From Flavobacteriia bacterium (GTDB lineage Bacteria; Bacteroidota; Bacteroidia; Flavobacteriales_D; Crocinitomicaceae), in assembly GCA_009925805.1 (NCBI GenBank), contig RFQF01000067.1, positions 1 to 10,354 on the forward strand: a stretch of 10,354 nt of DNA. Direction: 5' to 3'. Under the pieces are notes generated by a model. That model was not told the origin of the DNA and did not search any database. It saw only the letters and a list, made by a program, of their open reading frames with translations. The position numbers and the translations under genes are program-made. Position 1 is the first letter of the stretch. Every line of letters begins with the position of its first letter. Below are positions 1 through 8,665 of this stretch, piece by piece.

Positions 1-1413
1 GTTGGGCAACGCGTTTTCATCAAGCAAGGGGTGGTTCGTTTCCCGGTAACCTTATTTGAGGCGACGGCCATTGAAGCGAAATTACCCTTAGAACAAGTAA
101 AAACCGAAGTAACCTACCGCGGATTTGATTTTCAGGATACGCTGTTACTCTACCAAGTTAAAAACGGGGAAACTATACATTCCGTTGCAAAACGTTTTTT
201 TACAAGTGCCAAAAAACTGAAGGAAGTGAACGGATTAACCAACAGTAGGCTCGCGGCTGGCACGACGTTAAAAATCCCGTTGATGAAAGACACTGTTTCG
301 GTCGCTGCAGGGGTGATTCCGCCGATGAAGGCAATTCCTAAACCAGCCGTCAACCGAAATCAAGCATGGCCCCTGCCAAAACCGGAAAAGAAATTCTGTC
401 GAATCGGAGTTTTTCTTCCGTTTGGAGCCGACACGGTTAAAATCCCTACCCAAGGTGTTCCTAAAAATTCCTTGGAATTTTATATGGGAGCAAAACTGGC
501 TATTGACTCCTTGAATCGATTGGGTTGCGAAGGCGAAGTACAGTTTTTTGATTGTTGGTCGGAAAGTGAATCGGTAGATCGTTTGGTCGCTTCCGATAAG
601 CTTAAAAATTTCGATTTGCTCGTAGGGCCTATGCAATCCGCCGAATCGGAAAAATTAGCCCAATATTGTGCAAAAAATAAAATTCCGATGGTGCTTCAAG
701 GCGTCGCCATAAGCGATGGAATGAAACGTAATCCTTTTGTTTTTACGTTGCATACGGAGATCGAACGTCAGATAGATTACATGGTGAATTTAGCGGTTGA
801 AAGGTCATCCACAGAGCAGATCATTCTGTACCGCACCAACCTTGCCACGGATACGAGTCGCGAAACCCGTTTCCTGCAACAATTCCGACAATTGGCCACA
901 AAAGGTACCCGCATTATTTCAGCAGATTTGCCCACCTTAAAGGCATTTTTAATGGCTGAAAAACCGTGCGTGATTTTTTGTTTATCGACAGAAAAATCCT
1001 TGGTGGTGAATTTAACCAAAAATGTTAAAAGCGCTCCCGTAGTCCATAAACTGATTGGTTTAAAAGAATGGACCGATTGGAAAGAACTGAATGCAAGTAT
1101 CAGCAATGAAAGTGATTTTTTTTATTTCAGCACGGGGTGCATGGATTATTCCGAGGCTTCGGTGAAAGCTTTTCACAAGAAGTACCGTTCGACCTACGGT
1201 GCAGATTTAAGCAAATATGCCCTGTTTGGATTCGATATAATTTTTGGGTTTAGTCGTTGGATTTCAGGTTGTGGGAATTCTTTTCCTTACCAGGGTTATC
1301 TTTTGAGTTTAGATTACCGTCAATCCGATGCTTTTTATCACGGTAATTATGGATTACAATGTTGCCGTTTTCGAAATTTTAAACAGGAAAAAAATGCCAG
1401 CCTTAACGAGTGA
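1..1413 (+). CDS. LysM-repeat protein with periplasmic-binding-protein-like domain (5' partial)
   Basis: The reading frame is open to the left edge, so the N-terminus, including any signal peptide, is missing. The GTG at 31 is an internal codon, not a believable start. The first visible residues (VGQRVFIKQG) look like the end of a LysM repeat. A full LysM repeat follows at about residues 41-84 counted from base 31 (YQVKNGETIHSVAKRF, then KEVNGL and GTTLKIP). LysM domains bind peptidoglycan glycan strands. After a Pro/Lys-rich linker (about 99-120), residues 122-420 resemble a type I periplasmic-binding fold: a beta strand at RIGVFLPF, YMGAKLAIDSL, DLLVGP, and KIPMVLQGV. This architecture is common in Bacteroidota and is usually annotated as a LysM or amino-acid ABC substrate-binding-like protein, but no transporter genes are adjacent. 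A role in sensing or organising the cell wall is inference. The end overlaps hemF by 20 bases in another frame, suggesting cotranscription. Confidence 0.85.
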   Translation, partial: VGQRVFIKQGVVRFPVTLFEATAIEAKLPLEQVKTEVTYRGFDFQDTLLLYQVKNGETIHSVAKRFFTSAKKLKEVNGLTNSRLAAGTTLKIPLMKDTVSVAAGVIPPMKAIPKPAVNRNQAWPLPKPEKKFCRIGVFLPFGADTVKIPTQGVPKNSLEFYMGAKLAIDSLNRLGCEGEVQFFDCWSESESVDRLVASDKLKNFDLLVGPMQSAESEKLAQYCAKNKIPMVLQGVAISDGMKRNPFVFTLHTEIERQIDYMVNLAVERSSTEQIILYRTNLATDTSRETRFLQQFRQLATKGTRIISADLPTLKAFLMAEKPCVIFCLSTEKSLVVNLTKNVKSAPVVHKLIGLKEWTDWKELNASISNESDFFYFSTGCMDYSEASVKAFHKKYRSTYGADLSKYALFGFDIIFGFSRWISGCGNSFPYQGYLLSLDYRQSDAFYHGNYGLQCCRFRNFKQEKNASLNE

Positions 1414-2290
1414 AGCGATTGCGAATCAATTTCAGCAATTGCAGCAATTTATTGCCTCAAAATTAACCGAAATCGACGGTAAGGGTAACTTTATCTCCGA
1501 TGAATGGGTTCGGAAGGAAGGAGGAGGGGGCATTACGATGATAATGGAGGGTGGCGCTAAAATTATCAAAGGCGGTGTGGCTTTTTCCAAGGTGGAAGGA
1601 CCCATTACTGCCCTGATGCGTGATCAAATGACGATGCAGGGGGCTACTTTTTTAGCCACAGGGGTTTCTGTAGTCATGCATTCTCGGCATCCGATGCATC
1701 CTACCATGCACATGAACGTTCGGTATTTTGAAACCGATTTAGGGGAATGTTGGTTTGGGGGAGGGATTGATTTGACCCCTATTTACGTTGATATTGACCA
1801 CGCCAAGGCCTTTCATCGGGCATTAAAAGAAACGTGCGATTCCTTTTCATCCGAGAGTTACACCAAGTATAAGGAATGGGCCGACGATTATTTTTATTTG
1901 CCCCATCGCGAGGAAACCCGTGGCGTTGGGGGCATTTTCTTCGACCATTTAAAGCCGCATGATGTCGTAGAGCGTCAACGTATCATGGAGTTTTGTTTAG
2001 GTCTCGGTAGATTGTTCCCTTCATTATATAGGGATCAAACAGCTTTATCGTTCGACACGCCATCTGAGGCAGAACTTCGCTGGCAAGCGCTCCGTTGGTC
2101 AAGATATGTGGAGTATAATTTATTGTTCGATCGAGGCACAAAATTCGGGATCATCTCCAACGGAAGAACGGAGTCTATACTACTTAGCATGCCTCCAAAT
2201 GCGCAATGGGTGTATAATTACATTCCAAAGGAAGGGACAGCAGAGTTTCAAACAATGATATGCTTAAAAAAGGAAAAAACCTGGTTTTGA
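1394..2290 (+). CDS. hemF: Oxygen-dependent coproporphyrinogen III oxidase
   Basis: HemF converts coproporphyrinogen III to protoporphyrinogen IX by two oxidative decarboxylations that use O2, in the cytoplasmic haem pathway. The ATG at 1394 gives 298 residues, matching the roughly 300 of bacterial HemF. An in-frame ATG at 1328 would add 22 residues that lie wholly inside the upstream gene, so I reject it. AGGA at 1385-1388 is a plausible ribosome binding site. Family landmarks are in order: a Gly-rich loop near residue 44; MHPTMHMNVRYFE at 101-113, with the conserved His106 and Asn108; WFGGGIDLTP at 120-129; YLPHREETRGVGGIFFD at 168-184; and RGTKFGIISNGRTESIL at 247-263 followed by SMPP. It overlaps the LysM gene by 20 bases. 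One oddity is the segment after the Gly-rich loop, which reads IIKGGV where most HemF proteins I recall have FEKAGV or FEKGGV. It implies aerobic or microaerobic haem synthesis. Identification is firm. Confidence 0.96.
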   Translation: MPALTSEAIANQFQQLQQFIASKLTEIDGKGNFISDEWVRKEGGGGITMIMEGGAKIIKGGVAFSKVEGPITALMRDQMTMQGATFLATGVSVVMHSRHPMHPTMHMNVRYFETDLGECWFGGGIDLTPIYVDIDHAKAFHRALKETCDSFSSESYTKYKEWADDYFYLPHREETRGVGGIFFDHLKPHDVVERQRIMEFCLGLGRLFPSLYRDQTALSFDTPSEAELRWQALRWSRYVEYNLLFDRGTKFGIISNGRTESILLSMPPNAQWVYNYIPKEGTAEFQTMICLKKEKTWF

Positions 2291-2318
2291 AGCATTGTTT
2301 TTATTTTGTTTACCTTTG
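2286..2318 (+). promoter_or_regulatory. Candidate Bacteroidota sigma-factor promoter for the T9SS cargo cluster
   Basis: TTTG at 2286-2289 and TACCTTTG at 2311-2318 are separated by 21 bases. This fits the known Bacteroidota consensus of TTTG or TTG, a spacer of about 17-23 bases, then TAnnTTTG. The upstream box overlaps the end of hemF (stop at 2288-2290). Transcription would start a few bases after 2318, leaving a leader of roughly 20 bases. That leader is A-rich (TAAACAACAACT before the ATG at 2344) with no Shine-Dalgarno sequence, as is usual in this phylum. This is the only gap over 50 bases between genes in the window, which adds weight. It has not been tested. Confidence 0.55.
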
Positions 2319-2343
2319 TAAAGTAAAATTCTAAACAACAACT

Positions 2344-5300
2344 ATGTTGCACAAAATAATTGGTTTTTTTGCTTTCGCTTTCGTCAGCATAGCCTATAGC
2401 CAAACCCCGGTGCCAAGTTTTAGTTCCTTGCCTGCAGCTGTGGGAGGCACCATTACCTTGTGCCAAGGAAGTACGGTAACGTATAATAATACTTCGAATC
2501 AAACATTGGCCGGAACAACCTATTCTTGGAATTTTGGAACAGGGGTTGGTGCTTCCCCTGCCACCGCGAATACGGTGGGTCCGCACACGGTTACCTACGG
2601 CACGCCGGGGGCAACTACTGTTACCTTAACGGTTAACAATCAAAACGGCACAGGAAATCAGGTGTTTACTCGAAACATCGTGGTTGTCGCTAATCCGAAT
2701 GCTGCTCTAACACTGGTTTCCTCTGGGGGAGGTTATGGTACCATGGTTCAGGCAGGACAAACCATTTTTAAAAATTGTGGTTCCATTGATTCTGCATTGT
2801 TTACGTTCAATGCTGCTGTAAATAATACGGTAACGCAAACCTTTTCATGGGGAGATGGCACTTTTTCTACCAATTTATCTATGGTAGGTACTCAAATAAC
2901 GCACGATTATCCCTTAGGGCAATTTGTATTAACACATACAGTTACTCAAAATGGATGCACAAGCACTGCTAATTATGTTGTGTTTAATGGAAGCGCACCG
3001 CAGGTAACCGTTTCTGCTATTGGTTCCAATACATGTCTTCCCTCTCCTTACGCCATTGACATATTATCCAACGATGTTCCTATCACTTACACGATTAGTT
3101 TTTCCGATGGGACGCCAAATTTGGTTTTTACAACGGCCAACGACACTACCATAAACCATGTGTTTAATACCTCTTCTTGTGGGGTGAATTATGTGATTGC
3201 ACCGGGGTTACCTCCAATTCCAAATGCGTATTCGGCCGCTGTGGTGGCGCAGAACATTTGTTCGAATAATGGAATTCCAACGGTAGTAACCGTAGGACCT
3301 ATCATTATATCAACCGGAACCACGGCGGATTTCAGTTACACCCCTCCTTCGCCCATCTGTGTTTTGGATACGGTTACTTTTCATAATGAAACTGTTGCGG
3401 GTCAGTCCATTAATCCCAGCGGTTGCGATACGACCTATGGTTATTATTGGACCATCACGCCGAATACCTATTCAGTTACTTCCGGAAGTTTGGGATCTTC
3501 GAATGGTTTTGTTGGAGCTACGTATGATTATACCCAATGGACCAACGGTGCTTACGACATGAAGGTTTTATTCAGCCAGCCGGGAACTTACCACGTTACT
3601 TTGCATACGGGGAATTTTTGCGGACCTGATTCCATCGTGGATTCTGTAGTAATCAAACCAGTAGCTCATCTCAATTTTTCCTTGTACCAGCAAACCATTT
3701 GCAGTGGAGACTCATCCGCTTTATTTACCATGACTGCAGATCAGCCGAATTACGTGATTACCTGGAATATTACGGACACAACCCATATCAGTAATATTAC
3801 GGTTTTATCGGGAAGTGGTACAACACCTGTAGTTTTTAATGGTATGGTGCCCCAAAACAACACGAACCAAATTGGAACCATCGAAATTACCGCCACGGTG
3901 GAATGCTCTAACGATTCCGCGGATGTCCATACGATTTCCGTAAATCCGCAGGCCAACGCGAATGTAGATCCTTTGTTTTATCAAATTTGCAGTGGCGAAA
4001 CGACCAACATTGATATAACAAGTAACCTGAACAATGTGAGTTTCGCTTGGACTGCAGCCTCTCCAGCAACCATCACTGGAGCATCCAACGGAACAGGAAC
4101 GAATATCGCACAAACCCTGAATAATTCTGGAACCACTATGGATACCGTACAATACGTGGTTACCGTGTTGAATGCGCAATGCCCGGGTGATAGTGCAATC
4201 GTCTCGGTTGCCGTTCAACCTCCACTTACGTTTAATATAAATCCCGATTTTACCGTTTGTCCAGGTTTGCCCGTGAACCCAGATGACTACATCACCAGTC
4301 CTCCGAATGCTACTATTAGCTGGACGAATACCAATACAGGCATTGGATTAGGTGCTTCAGGTAATGGGAATGTGCCTACGTTTACTTCAGGAAACAATAC
4401 CACAGGAAGTACCATCAGTGGAACCATCGAAGTAACCATGCAGCTGAATAATTGTCCGGCTGTCACCGACCAGTTTGTAGTAAATGTGAATTCTGCACCG
4501 AACTTCAATTACACTACTACGCCTCAAAATGGCTTGGACTGTGTTACGGGAACAGGGACCATCAATGGGCAAGTGATTCCAGTAACTTCTACGGCCAGCT
4601 GGTCCGGTCCAGGGATTGTTTCCGGAGGAAATACCTTTTCTCCTGTGATCAATCAGCCCGGTCAATATACGGTTCAACTTACCAATAGCAGCAACGGATG
4701 TATTTCCAATTTTACCGTTACCATAGATCCACCTACCTTAATCAATATTACAGCAGTTAATGTAACCAATGTGAGCTGTTACAACGGGTCCAATGGATCG
4801 ATCAGCGTTGATACCGACAATGGAAATGGTCCGAACATTACGTATGATTGGACCCCCAACTTACCGAATTCATCGAATGTGAATGGTCTGAGCGCAGGAA
4901 ATTATGCCGTCATCGTAACCAACGAAGACGGTTGCAAGGATACTTCCATGGCTGTGGTTACTCAGCCAGGAATTATTACTTTAGCTCAAACCGATTCAGT
5001 GGGTTCGGAATGTTTAGAAGCTAACGGAAGCCTAAGTGTTGTAGCATCCGGAGGTCAAGGTGGGTTCACCTACAGTTGGTCCTCTGGAAATTCAGGACCT
5101 ACCGCTTCAAACATCGATGCCGGGAATTATACCGTGACAGCTACCGATGCTGCGGGGTGTGCTATATCGGGAAGCTTTGATTTAGGATGTACTCCCTTAA
5201 TTCCAATTGTTATCCCACAGTTCATTTCTCCGAATGGAGATGCCTTTAATGAGCTTTGGTTCTTCCAAAATACGGCTCAATACCCCGATATTCATGTGAA

Positions 5301-5478
5301 AGTGTTCAACCGTTGGGGAAATGAAGTGTTCGAGGCGCAGCCGTATAAAAATGATTGGAACGGCCATTTACGAGGAACGGCTCCCAATCCTCTGCCCGCA
5401 GGAACCTACTTTTATATTGTAGACACGAATAAAAAATCACAAGATCCCTATCAGGGTTATATAGAAATTCAGCCATGA
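2344..5478 (+). CDS. Secreted PKD/SprB-repeat protein with type B T9SS sorting domain
   Basis: A 1044-residue predicted cell-surface or secreted protein. The first 20 or so residues form a Sec signal peptide (MLHKIIGFFAFAFVSIAYSQ). A PKD domain lies at about 37-116 (YSWNFGTG at 60-67) and a second at about 153-214 (FSWGDG at 167-172). Several further PKD-like or Ig-like beta modules, many opening with a C(S/P)G motif (TICSGDS, QICSGET, TVCPGLP), run from about 219 to 799. Two SprB-type repeats follow at about 800-873 and 877-949 (VSCYNGSNGSISV; YSWSSGNSGPTASNIDAGNY). The end, about 953-1044, is a gliding-motility-associated C-terminal domain (CHU_C, type B T9SS signal): FISPNGDAFNE at 960-970, FNRWGNEVF at 988-996 and GTYFYIVD at 1020-1027. 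T9SS would carry it across the outer membrane. The next gene is a PorP/SprF protein, the usual partner of type B cargo, and its start overlaps this stop. The ligand is unknown; an adhesin-like role is inferred from the repeats. Confidence 0.93.
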   Translation: MLHKIIGFFAFAFVSIAYSQTPVPSFSSLPAAVGGTITLCQGSTVTYNNTSNQTLAGTTYSWNFGTGVGASPATANTVGPHTVTYGTPGATTVTLTVNNQNGTGNQVFTRNIVVVANPNAALTLVSSGGGYGTMVQAGQTIFKNCGSIDSALFTFNAAVNNTVTQTFSWGDGTFSTNLSMVGTQITHDYPLGQFVLTHTVTQNGCTSTANYVVFNGSAPQVTVSAIGSNTCLPSPYAIDILSNDVPITYTISFSDGTPNLVFTTANDTTINHVFNTSSCGVNYVIAPGLPPIPNAYSAAVVAQNICSNNGIPTVVTVGPIIISTGTTADFSYTPPSPICVLDTVTFHNETVAGQSINPSGCDTTYGYYWTITPNTYSVTSGSLGSSNGFVGATYDYTQWTNGAYDMKVLFSQPGTYHVTLHTGNFCGPDSIVDSVVIKPVAHLNFSLYQQTICSGDSSALFTMTADQPNYVITWNITDTTHISNITVLSGSGTTPVVFNGMVPQNNTNQIGTIEITATVECSNDSADVHTISVNPQANANVDPLFYQICSGETTNIDITSNLNNVSFAWTAASPATITGASNGTGTNIAQTLNNSGTTMDTVQYVVTVLNAQCPGDSAIVSVAVQPPLTFNINPDFTVCPGLPVNPDDYITSPPNATISWTNTNTGIGLGASGNGNVPTFTSGNNTTGSTISGTIEVTMQLNNCPAVTDQFVVNVNSAPNFNYTTTPQNGLDCVTGTGTINGQVIPVTSTASWSGPGIVSGGNTFSPVINQPGQYTVQLTNSSNGCISNFTVTIDPPTLINITAVNVTNVSCYNGSNGSISVDTDNGNGPNITYDWTPNLPNSSNVNGLSAGNYAVIVTNEDGCKDTSMAVVTQPGIITLAQTDSVGSECLEANGSLSVVASGGQGGFTYSWSSGNSGPTASNIDAGNYTVTATDAAGCAISGSFDLGCTPLIPIVIPQFISPNGDAFNELWFFQNTAQYPDIHVKVFNRWGNEVFEAQPYKNDWNGHLRGTAPNPLPAGTYFYIVDTNKKSQDPYQGYIEIQP

Positions 5479-6386
5479 TGAAAAAAACCATTCTGTTTTC
5501 GCTGGCATTACTTTGCAGTATTGCGGTTTGGAGTCAGCAAGATGCTCAGACTTCCATGTATTTTTTTAATCCTTTGCAGTTCAATCCTGGGTATGCAGGA
5601 AGTCGCGGTGCCTTAAATATCACTGGGGTAACCCGAGCGCAATGGTTGGGGTGGAGCGGCGCTCCAAATTCACAGTTTTTATCGATTCATGCGCCGGTGG
5701 TTCGGAAAAATATAGGTCTTGGAGGCAATATCGCCTACGATAAAATTGGATCGCGTACCGCATTGAACGCAATGGTGAATTTTGCCTATCATCTACGATT
5801 GAATGACGATAATTTGCGCCTTTCCTTGGGCTTATCTGCCGGACTTCAACAGTACGGATATGATTTTACCGGTTTGATTGTGAATGATCCAACCGATTCA
5901 AAATATATTAACTCTTTCCGTCAGACCAAGGCGAATTTTGGTTTTGGAGCTTACTTGTATGATAAGAATTTTTATGTTGGTTTGTCCGTTCCTCGCTTAG
6001 TTAAGCGGAGTATTGACAATAACACCGGAAATTCCTACCTTCAACGGCATGCCTATTTAACTGCGGGTTATGTACATAGCTTTAATTCGATTTTTGATTT
6101 AAAGCCCTCCCTCTTGGTGAAATACACCGGTAACGGGCCTATCATTGCGGATTTTAATTTAAGTGCCCACCTGTATAAACGTTTTTGGATTGGCGCTTTA
6201 TACCGAACAACCGACTGCGCCGGAGTTAATTTTGCTTACCAAATCAAAGATTGGTGCATGGCCGGGTATTCTTTTGATTTCCCCTTGAATGGAAAATTCT
6301 TGAATCAATGGGGAACCCATGAAGTAATGATCTCTTTTGATTTACGAGGAAAAAATAACGCGATTCAAAGTCCTAGATACTTTTAA
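5475..6386 (+). CDS. PorP/SprF family type IX secretion outer-membrane protein
   Basis: A 303-residue predicted outer-membrane beta-barrel. The signal peptide is MMKKTILFSLALLCSIAVWSQ, with cleavage near residue 20-21. The family hallmark follows at 29-45: YFFNPLQFNPGYAGSRG. The rest is alternating aromatic and polar strands (for example YDKNFYVGLSVPRLV), and the end PRYF is typical of the family. In Flavobacterium johnsoniae, SprF is needed for secretion of the adhesin SprB, and PorP/SprF-like proteins are encoded beside type B cargo. The gene upstream is exactly such a cargo. Two start codons are possible: ATG at 5475, overlapping the upstream TGA as ATGA, or ATG at 5478. Either implies translational coupling, and they differ by one residue. 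I see no Shine-Dalgarno sequence. The gene probably serves as a dedicated partner of the preceding cargo rather than as the core PorP, but this cannot be settled from the sequence, so no symbol is given. Confidence 0.93.
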   Translation: MMKKTILFSLALLCSIAVWSQQDAQTSMYFFNPLQFNPGYAGSRGALNITGVTRAQWLGWSGAPNSQFLSIHAPVVRKNIGLGGNIAYDKIGSRTALNAMVNFAYHLRLNDDNLRLSLGLSAGLQQYGYDFTGLIVNDPTDSKYINSFRQTKANFGFGAYLYDKNFYVGLSVPRLVKRSIDNNTGNSYLQRHAYLTAGYVHSFNSIFDLKPSLLVKYTGNGPIIADFNLSAHLYKRFWIGALYRTTDCAGVNFAYQIKDWCMAGYSFDFPLNGKFLNQWGTHEVMISFDLRGKNNAIQSPRYF

Positions 6387-6387
6387 T

Positions 6388-8664
6388 ATGAAACTTACAT
6401 CTTTACTGTTGTTATTCTTGATGCTATCCTTTGCAGGAAATGCACAGCAATATAAAATCGATTACGCCAATCAATTATCCTCTGAATTTAAATTTACCGA
6501 GGCTTTGCCGGTTTGGGAAGAGTTGTTGATTGCTTCAGAAAAGAAAAAAATCCAGGAAGGTTTTATTTTGAGTAAAACGCTTGAGGCTTCTTTTTTGTCA
6601 GAGAATTACCGTAAAACGGTGTATTGGTTTGTTAAAAAGCGTTCCCTCTTGAATTCTGCGAAATTGAACAGCACAGAAAAAGAATGGATGTATTATTTAA
6701 ACGCTTTACGATACTGTAATTTAGGAGTTCGAACTCAAGGAGCTTTGGATTCAGCGCTTACGCAAAATCCAGAATCAAGGATGCTGCTTTTTAGAAAACA
6801 ACAATTAGCAAGCTATGCTCAAAATGTGAATGACCGTTCGGAATACCAAGTACGATTGTATAAAAAAGGATCTCAAGGCGAAGAATACGGCGCTTTTCCC
6901 TATAAAACCGGAATTTTGTTCGTATCCAATGAATACAACCACAATGCAATCAACCGGGAATATCCGAGAACAGGTCAATTTTATTCGGATGTAGCATTCT
7001 ATGATTCGCTCCAAGCGCTTCAAAAGTATAAGTTTTATCAGAAACCGTTTTGGGTGGATTTTTTATACAAGAACCGGTGGCGAGAACTTGCCCGTGACCG
7101 AATGCACGACGGTCCTGTTGCTCTAAATCCGGATAAAAGTCTACTGTTTGTTACGACAAATTTTAGCGAAAAAGATAAAACGGATACGGTGAAATATCGC
7201 AAATTGCAACAGCATGTATATCAAATGAAGGGTGATAAATTAACGGAAATAGAGTTTCCTTTTAATAGTCCGGAGGTTAACACGGGGCATGCTACCATGG
7301 ATGCTTTAGGTAATGTTTATTTCGTTTCAGATCGACCAGGAAGTCAAGTTAAAGGAATGATTTGGAATGAGAAAACGAAAAAAATGGATACTGTCTATAG
7401 CAATGATATCTGGAAGACAACCTATGTCGATGGCTCTTGGACGGCCCCGGAAAATCTTGGAGATGGCATTAATACGCCTGGCGACGAGTTGTTTCCGTTT
7501 ATTTCTACATGGGGCGTGCTCTATTTCAGTTCAACGGAATGGGGAAGTATTGGAGGCTTAGATATTTTTAGCTCGGAACTCGATGGAAAAAAACCAGAGC
7601 ATATCGGAGCTCCGTTGAATTCAACCGCCGATGATTTTGCCTATTATGTAGATGAAGAAACCGGTAAGGGCTATTTCTCTACGAATCGTGATCTATTCGT
7701 GGATCGTATTTACGCATTCAACAAACCGGTTTTCAAAGCGGATTTGGTAATCTCCTTGACGGATTGTAAAGGTAAAGCCCTTAGAAATACAGAAGTATCC
7801 ATTACTGATCTGAACAACGGTGAAGTAATTTTACTTGCGACACAAGACAATGGTACAACTGAACCTTTATCCTTGAAAAGAAATCATGAGTACAAGGTGG
7901 TATACGCGGGAACGGAAATAATTACGGGAGATTCTACGCTTTACTTAGCCAAGGAGGCCATTAGCAAAACCGTGGGCTTTACCTCTTATTACAAGCGTTA
8001 TATGTCGAAAATTACGGTATTAGACAGTGTTTCAAAACCTATGACCAATGCGATTCTGAAGGTATTTCGTTCCAATGGAACCACAATTTCCACAACGACG
8101 GATGCTAAAGGTTGCTATATGTGGCGAAACGAAGGAGATGCGAAAGTGGATTCTTTTCAGGTGACTGCCATTAATTATGAGGATGGTCGCCTAATGATTC
8201 CGAGTCAGGTATCCGGAAATTGTATCGACACGGTAGTGTATACCCTTCAAATGAAAAAATTATCCGACGAACAATTCATTCGATTGGATATGGTACTTTA
8301 CAATTTTGATAAGTATTTCTTGCGACCTGAAGGAAAAGCAGAATTGGATAAATTGGTGGCATACATGAATGCCCATCCAATGTACCGCGTGGAGCTTTCA
8401 TCCCATACGGACTCCCGGGGTTCCGATAAATACAACATGCGCCTTTCAAAAAATCGTGCGAAAAGCTGTGTAGAGTACATCATCAGCAAGGGAATAAGTA
8501 AGAAATTAATTACGGCTCAAGGCTACGGTGAAACGCGCTTGGTAAATCGATGTTCCAACGGCGTTCCCTGCACGAAAGAAGAGCATCAGGCGAACCGGCG
8601 CACAGAACTTAAATTGTTTACTCCCGAAGAAGAAGCCTTGGATAACAATAAATTAAAAGAGTAG
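6388..8664 (+). CDS. OmpA-family protein with WD40-like propeller and carboxypeptidase-regulatory-like domain
   Basis: A 758-residue exported protein. I chose the ATG at 6388, one base after the porP/sprF stop, because it places a clear signal peptide first (MKLTSLLLLFLMLSFAGNAQQ). The in-frame ATG at 6337 would add 17 charged residues from inside the upstream gene. The signal has no lipobox Cys. A helical, TPR-like stretch covers about 22-150. WD40-like (PD40) beta-propeller blades cover about 157-435 (NVYFVSDRPGS at 309-319; GGLDIFSS at 389-396). Two beta-sandwich modules follow at about 451-525 and 540-620, the second carboxypeptidase-regulatory-like (DAKGCYMW from 572). The OmpA C-terminal domain runs from about 632 to 745. 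Asp675 and Arg690 in TDSRG and LSKNRA occupy the peptidoglycan-binding positions with the usual spacing of 15. Cys722 and Cys728 may form a disulfide. It probably ties the PorP/SprF partner to the cell wall, by analogy with PorE-type proteins. The order cargo, SprF-like, OmpA-like is recurrent in Bacteroidota. Confidence 0.92.
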   Translation: MKLTSLLLLFLMLSFAGNAQQYKIDYANQLSSEFKFTEALPVWEELLIASEKKKIQEGFILSKTLEASFLSENYRKTVYWFVKKRSLLNSAKLNSTEKEWMYYLNALRYCNLGVRTQGALDSALTQNPESRMLLFRKQQLASYAQNVNDRSEYQVRLYKKGSQGEEYGAFPYKTGILFVSNEYNHNAINREYPRTGQFYSDVAFYDSLQALQKYKFYQKPFWVDFLYKNRWRELARDRMHDGPVALNPDKSLLFVTTNFSEKDKTDTVKYRKLQQHVYQMKGDKLTEIEFPFNSPEVNTGHATMDALGNVYFVSDRPGSQVKGMIWNEKTKKMDTVYSNDIWKTTYVDGSWTAPENLGDGINTPGDELFPFISTWGVLYFSSTEWGSIGGLDIFSSELDGKKPEHIGAPLNSTADDFAYYVDEETGKGYFSTNRDLFVDRIYAFNKPVFKADLVISLTDCKGKALRNTEVSITDLNNGEVILLATQDNGTTEPLSLKRNHEYKVVYAGTEIITGDSTLYLAKEAISKTVGFTSYYKRYMSKITVLDSVSKPMTNAILKVFRSNGTTISTTTDAKGCYMWRNEGDAKVDSFQVTAINYEDGRLMIPSQVSGNCIDTVVYTLQMKKLSDEQFIRLDMVLYNFDKYFLRPEGKAELDKLVAYMNAHPMYRVELSSHTDSRGSDKYNMRLSKNRAKSCVEYIISKGISKKLITAQGYGETRLVNRCSNGVPCTKEEHQANRRTELKLFTPEEEALDNNKLKE

Positions 8665-8665
8665 T

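Noticed and set aside
31..33. GTG at 31 as the true start of the LysM gene.
   Set aside because: The frame is open upstream and reads VGQRVFIKQG, which resembles the end of another LysM repeat; no signal peptide follows the GTG.
1328..1393. In-frame extension of hemF to the ATG at 1328.
   Set aside because: The extra 22 residues lie inside the upstream coding region, and the ATG at 1394 has an AGGA at good spacing and gives the usual HemF length.
2275..2289. Palindrome AAAACC-T-GGTTTT at the end of hemF as a terminator.
   Set aside because: A one-base loop cannot form a stable hairpin, and the bases are still in the coding region.
3750..4677. Reverse-strand open frames of about 68-137 residues within the large cargo gene.
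   Set aside because: They are shadows of the Thr/Asn/Gly-rich coding sequence; the forward protein is continuous with recognisable domains throughout.
6337..6387. In-frame extension of the OmpA-family gene to the ATG at 6337.
   Set aside because: The added residues are charged, lie within the SprF-like gene, and would bury the signal peptide that begins at 6388.
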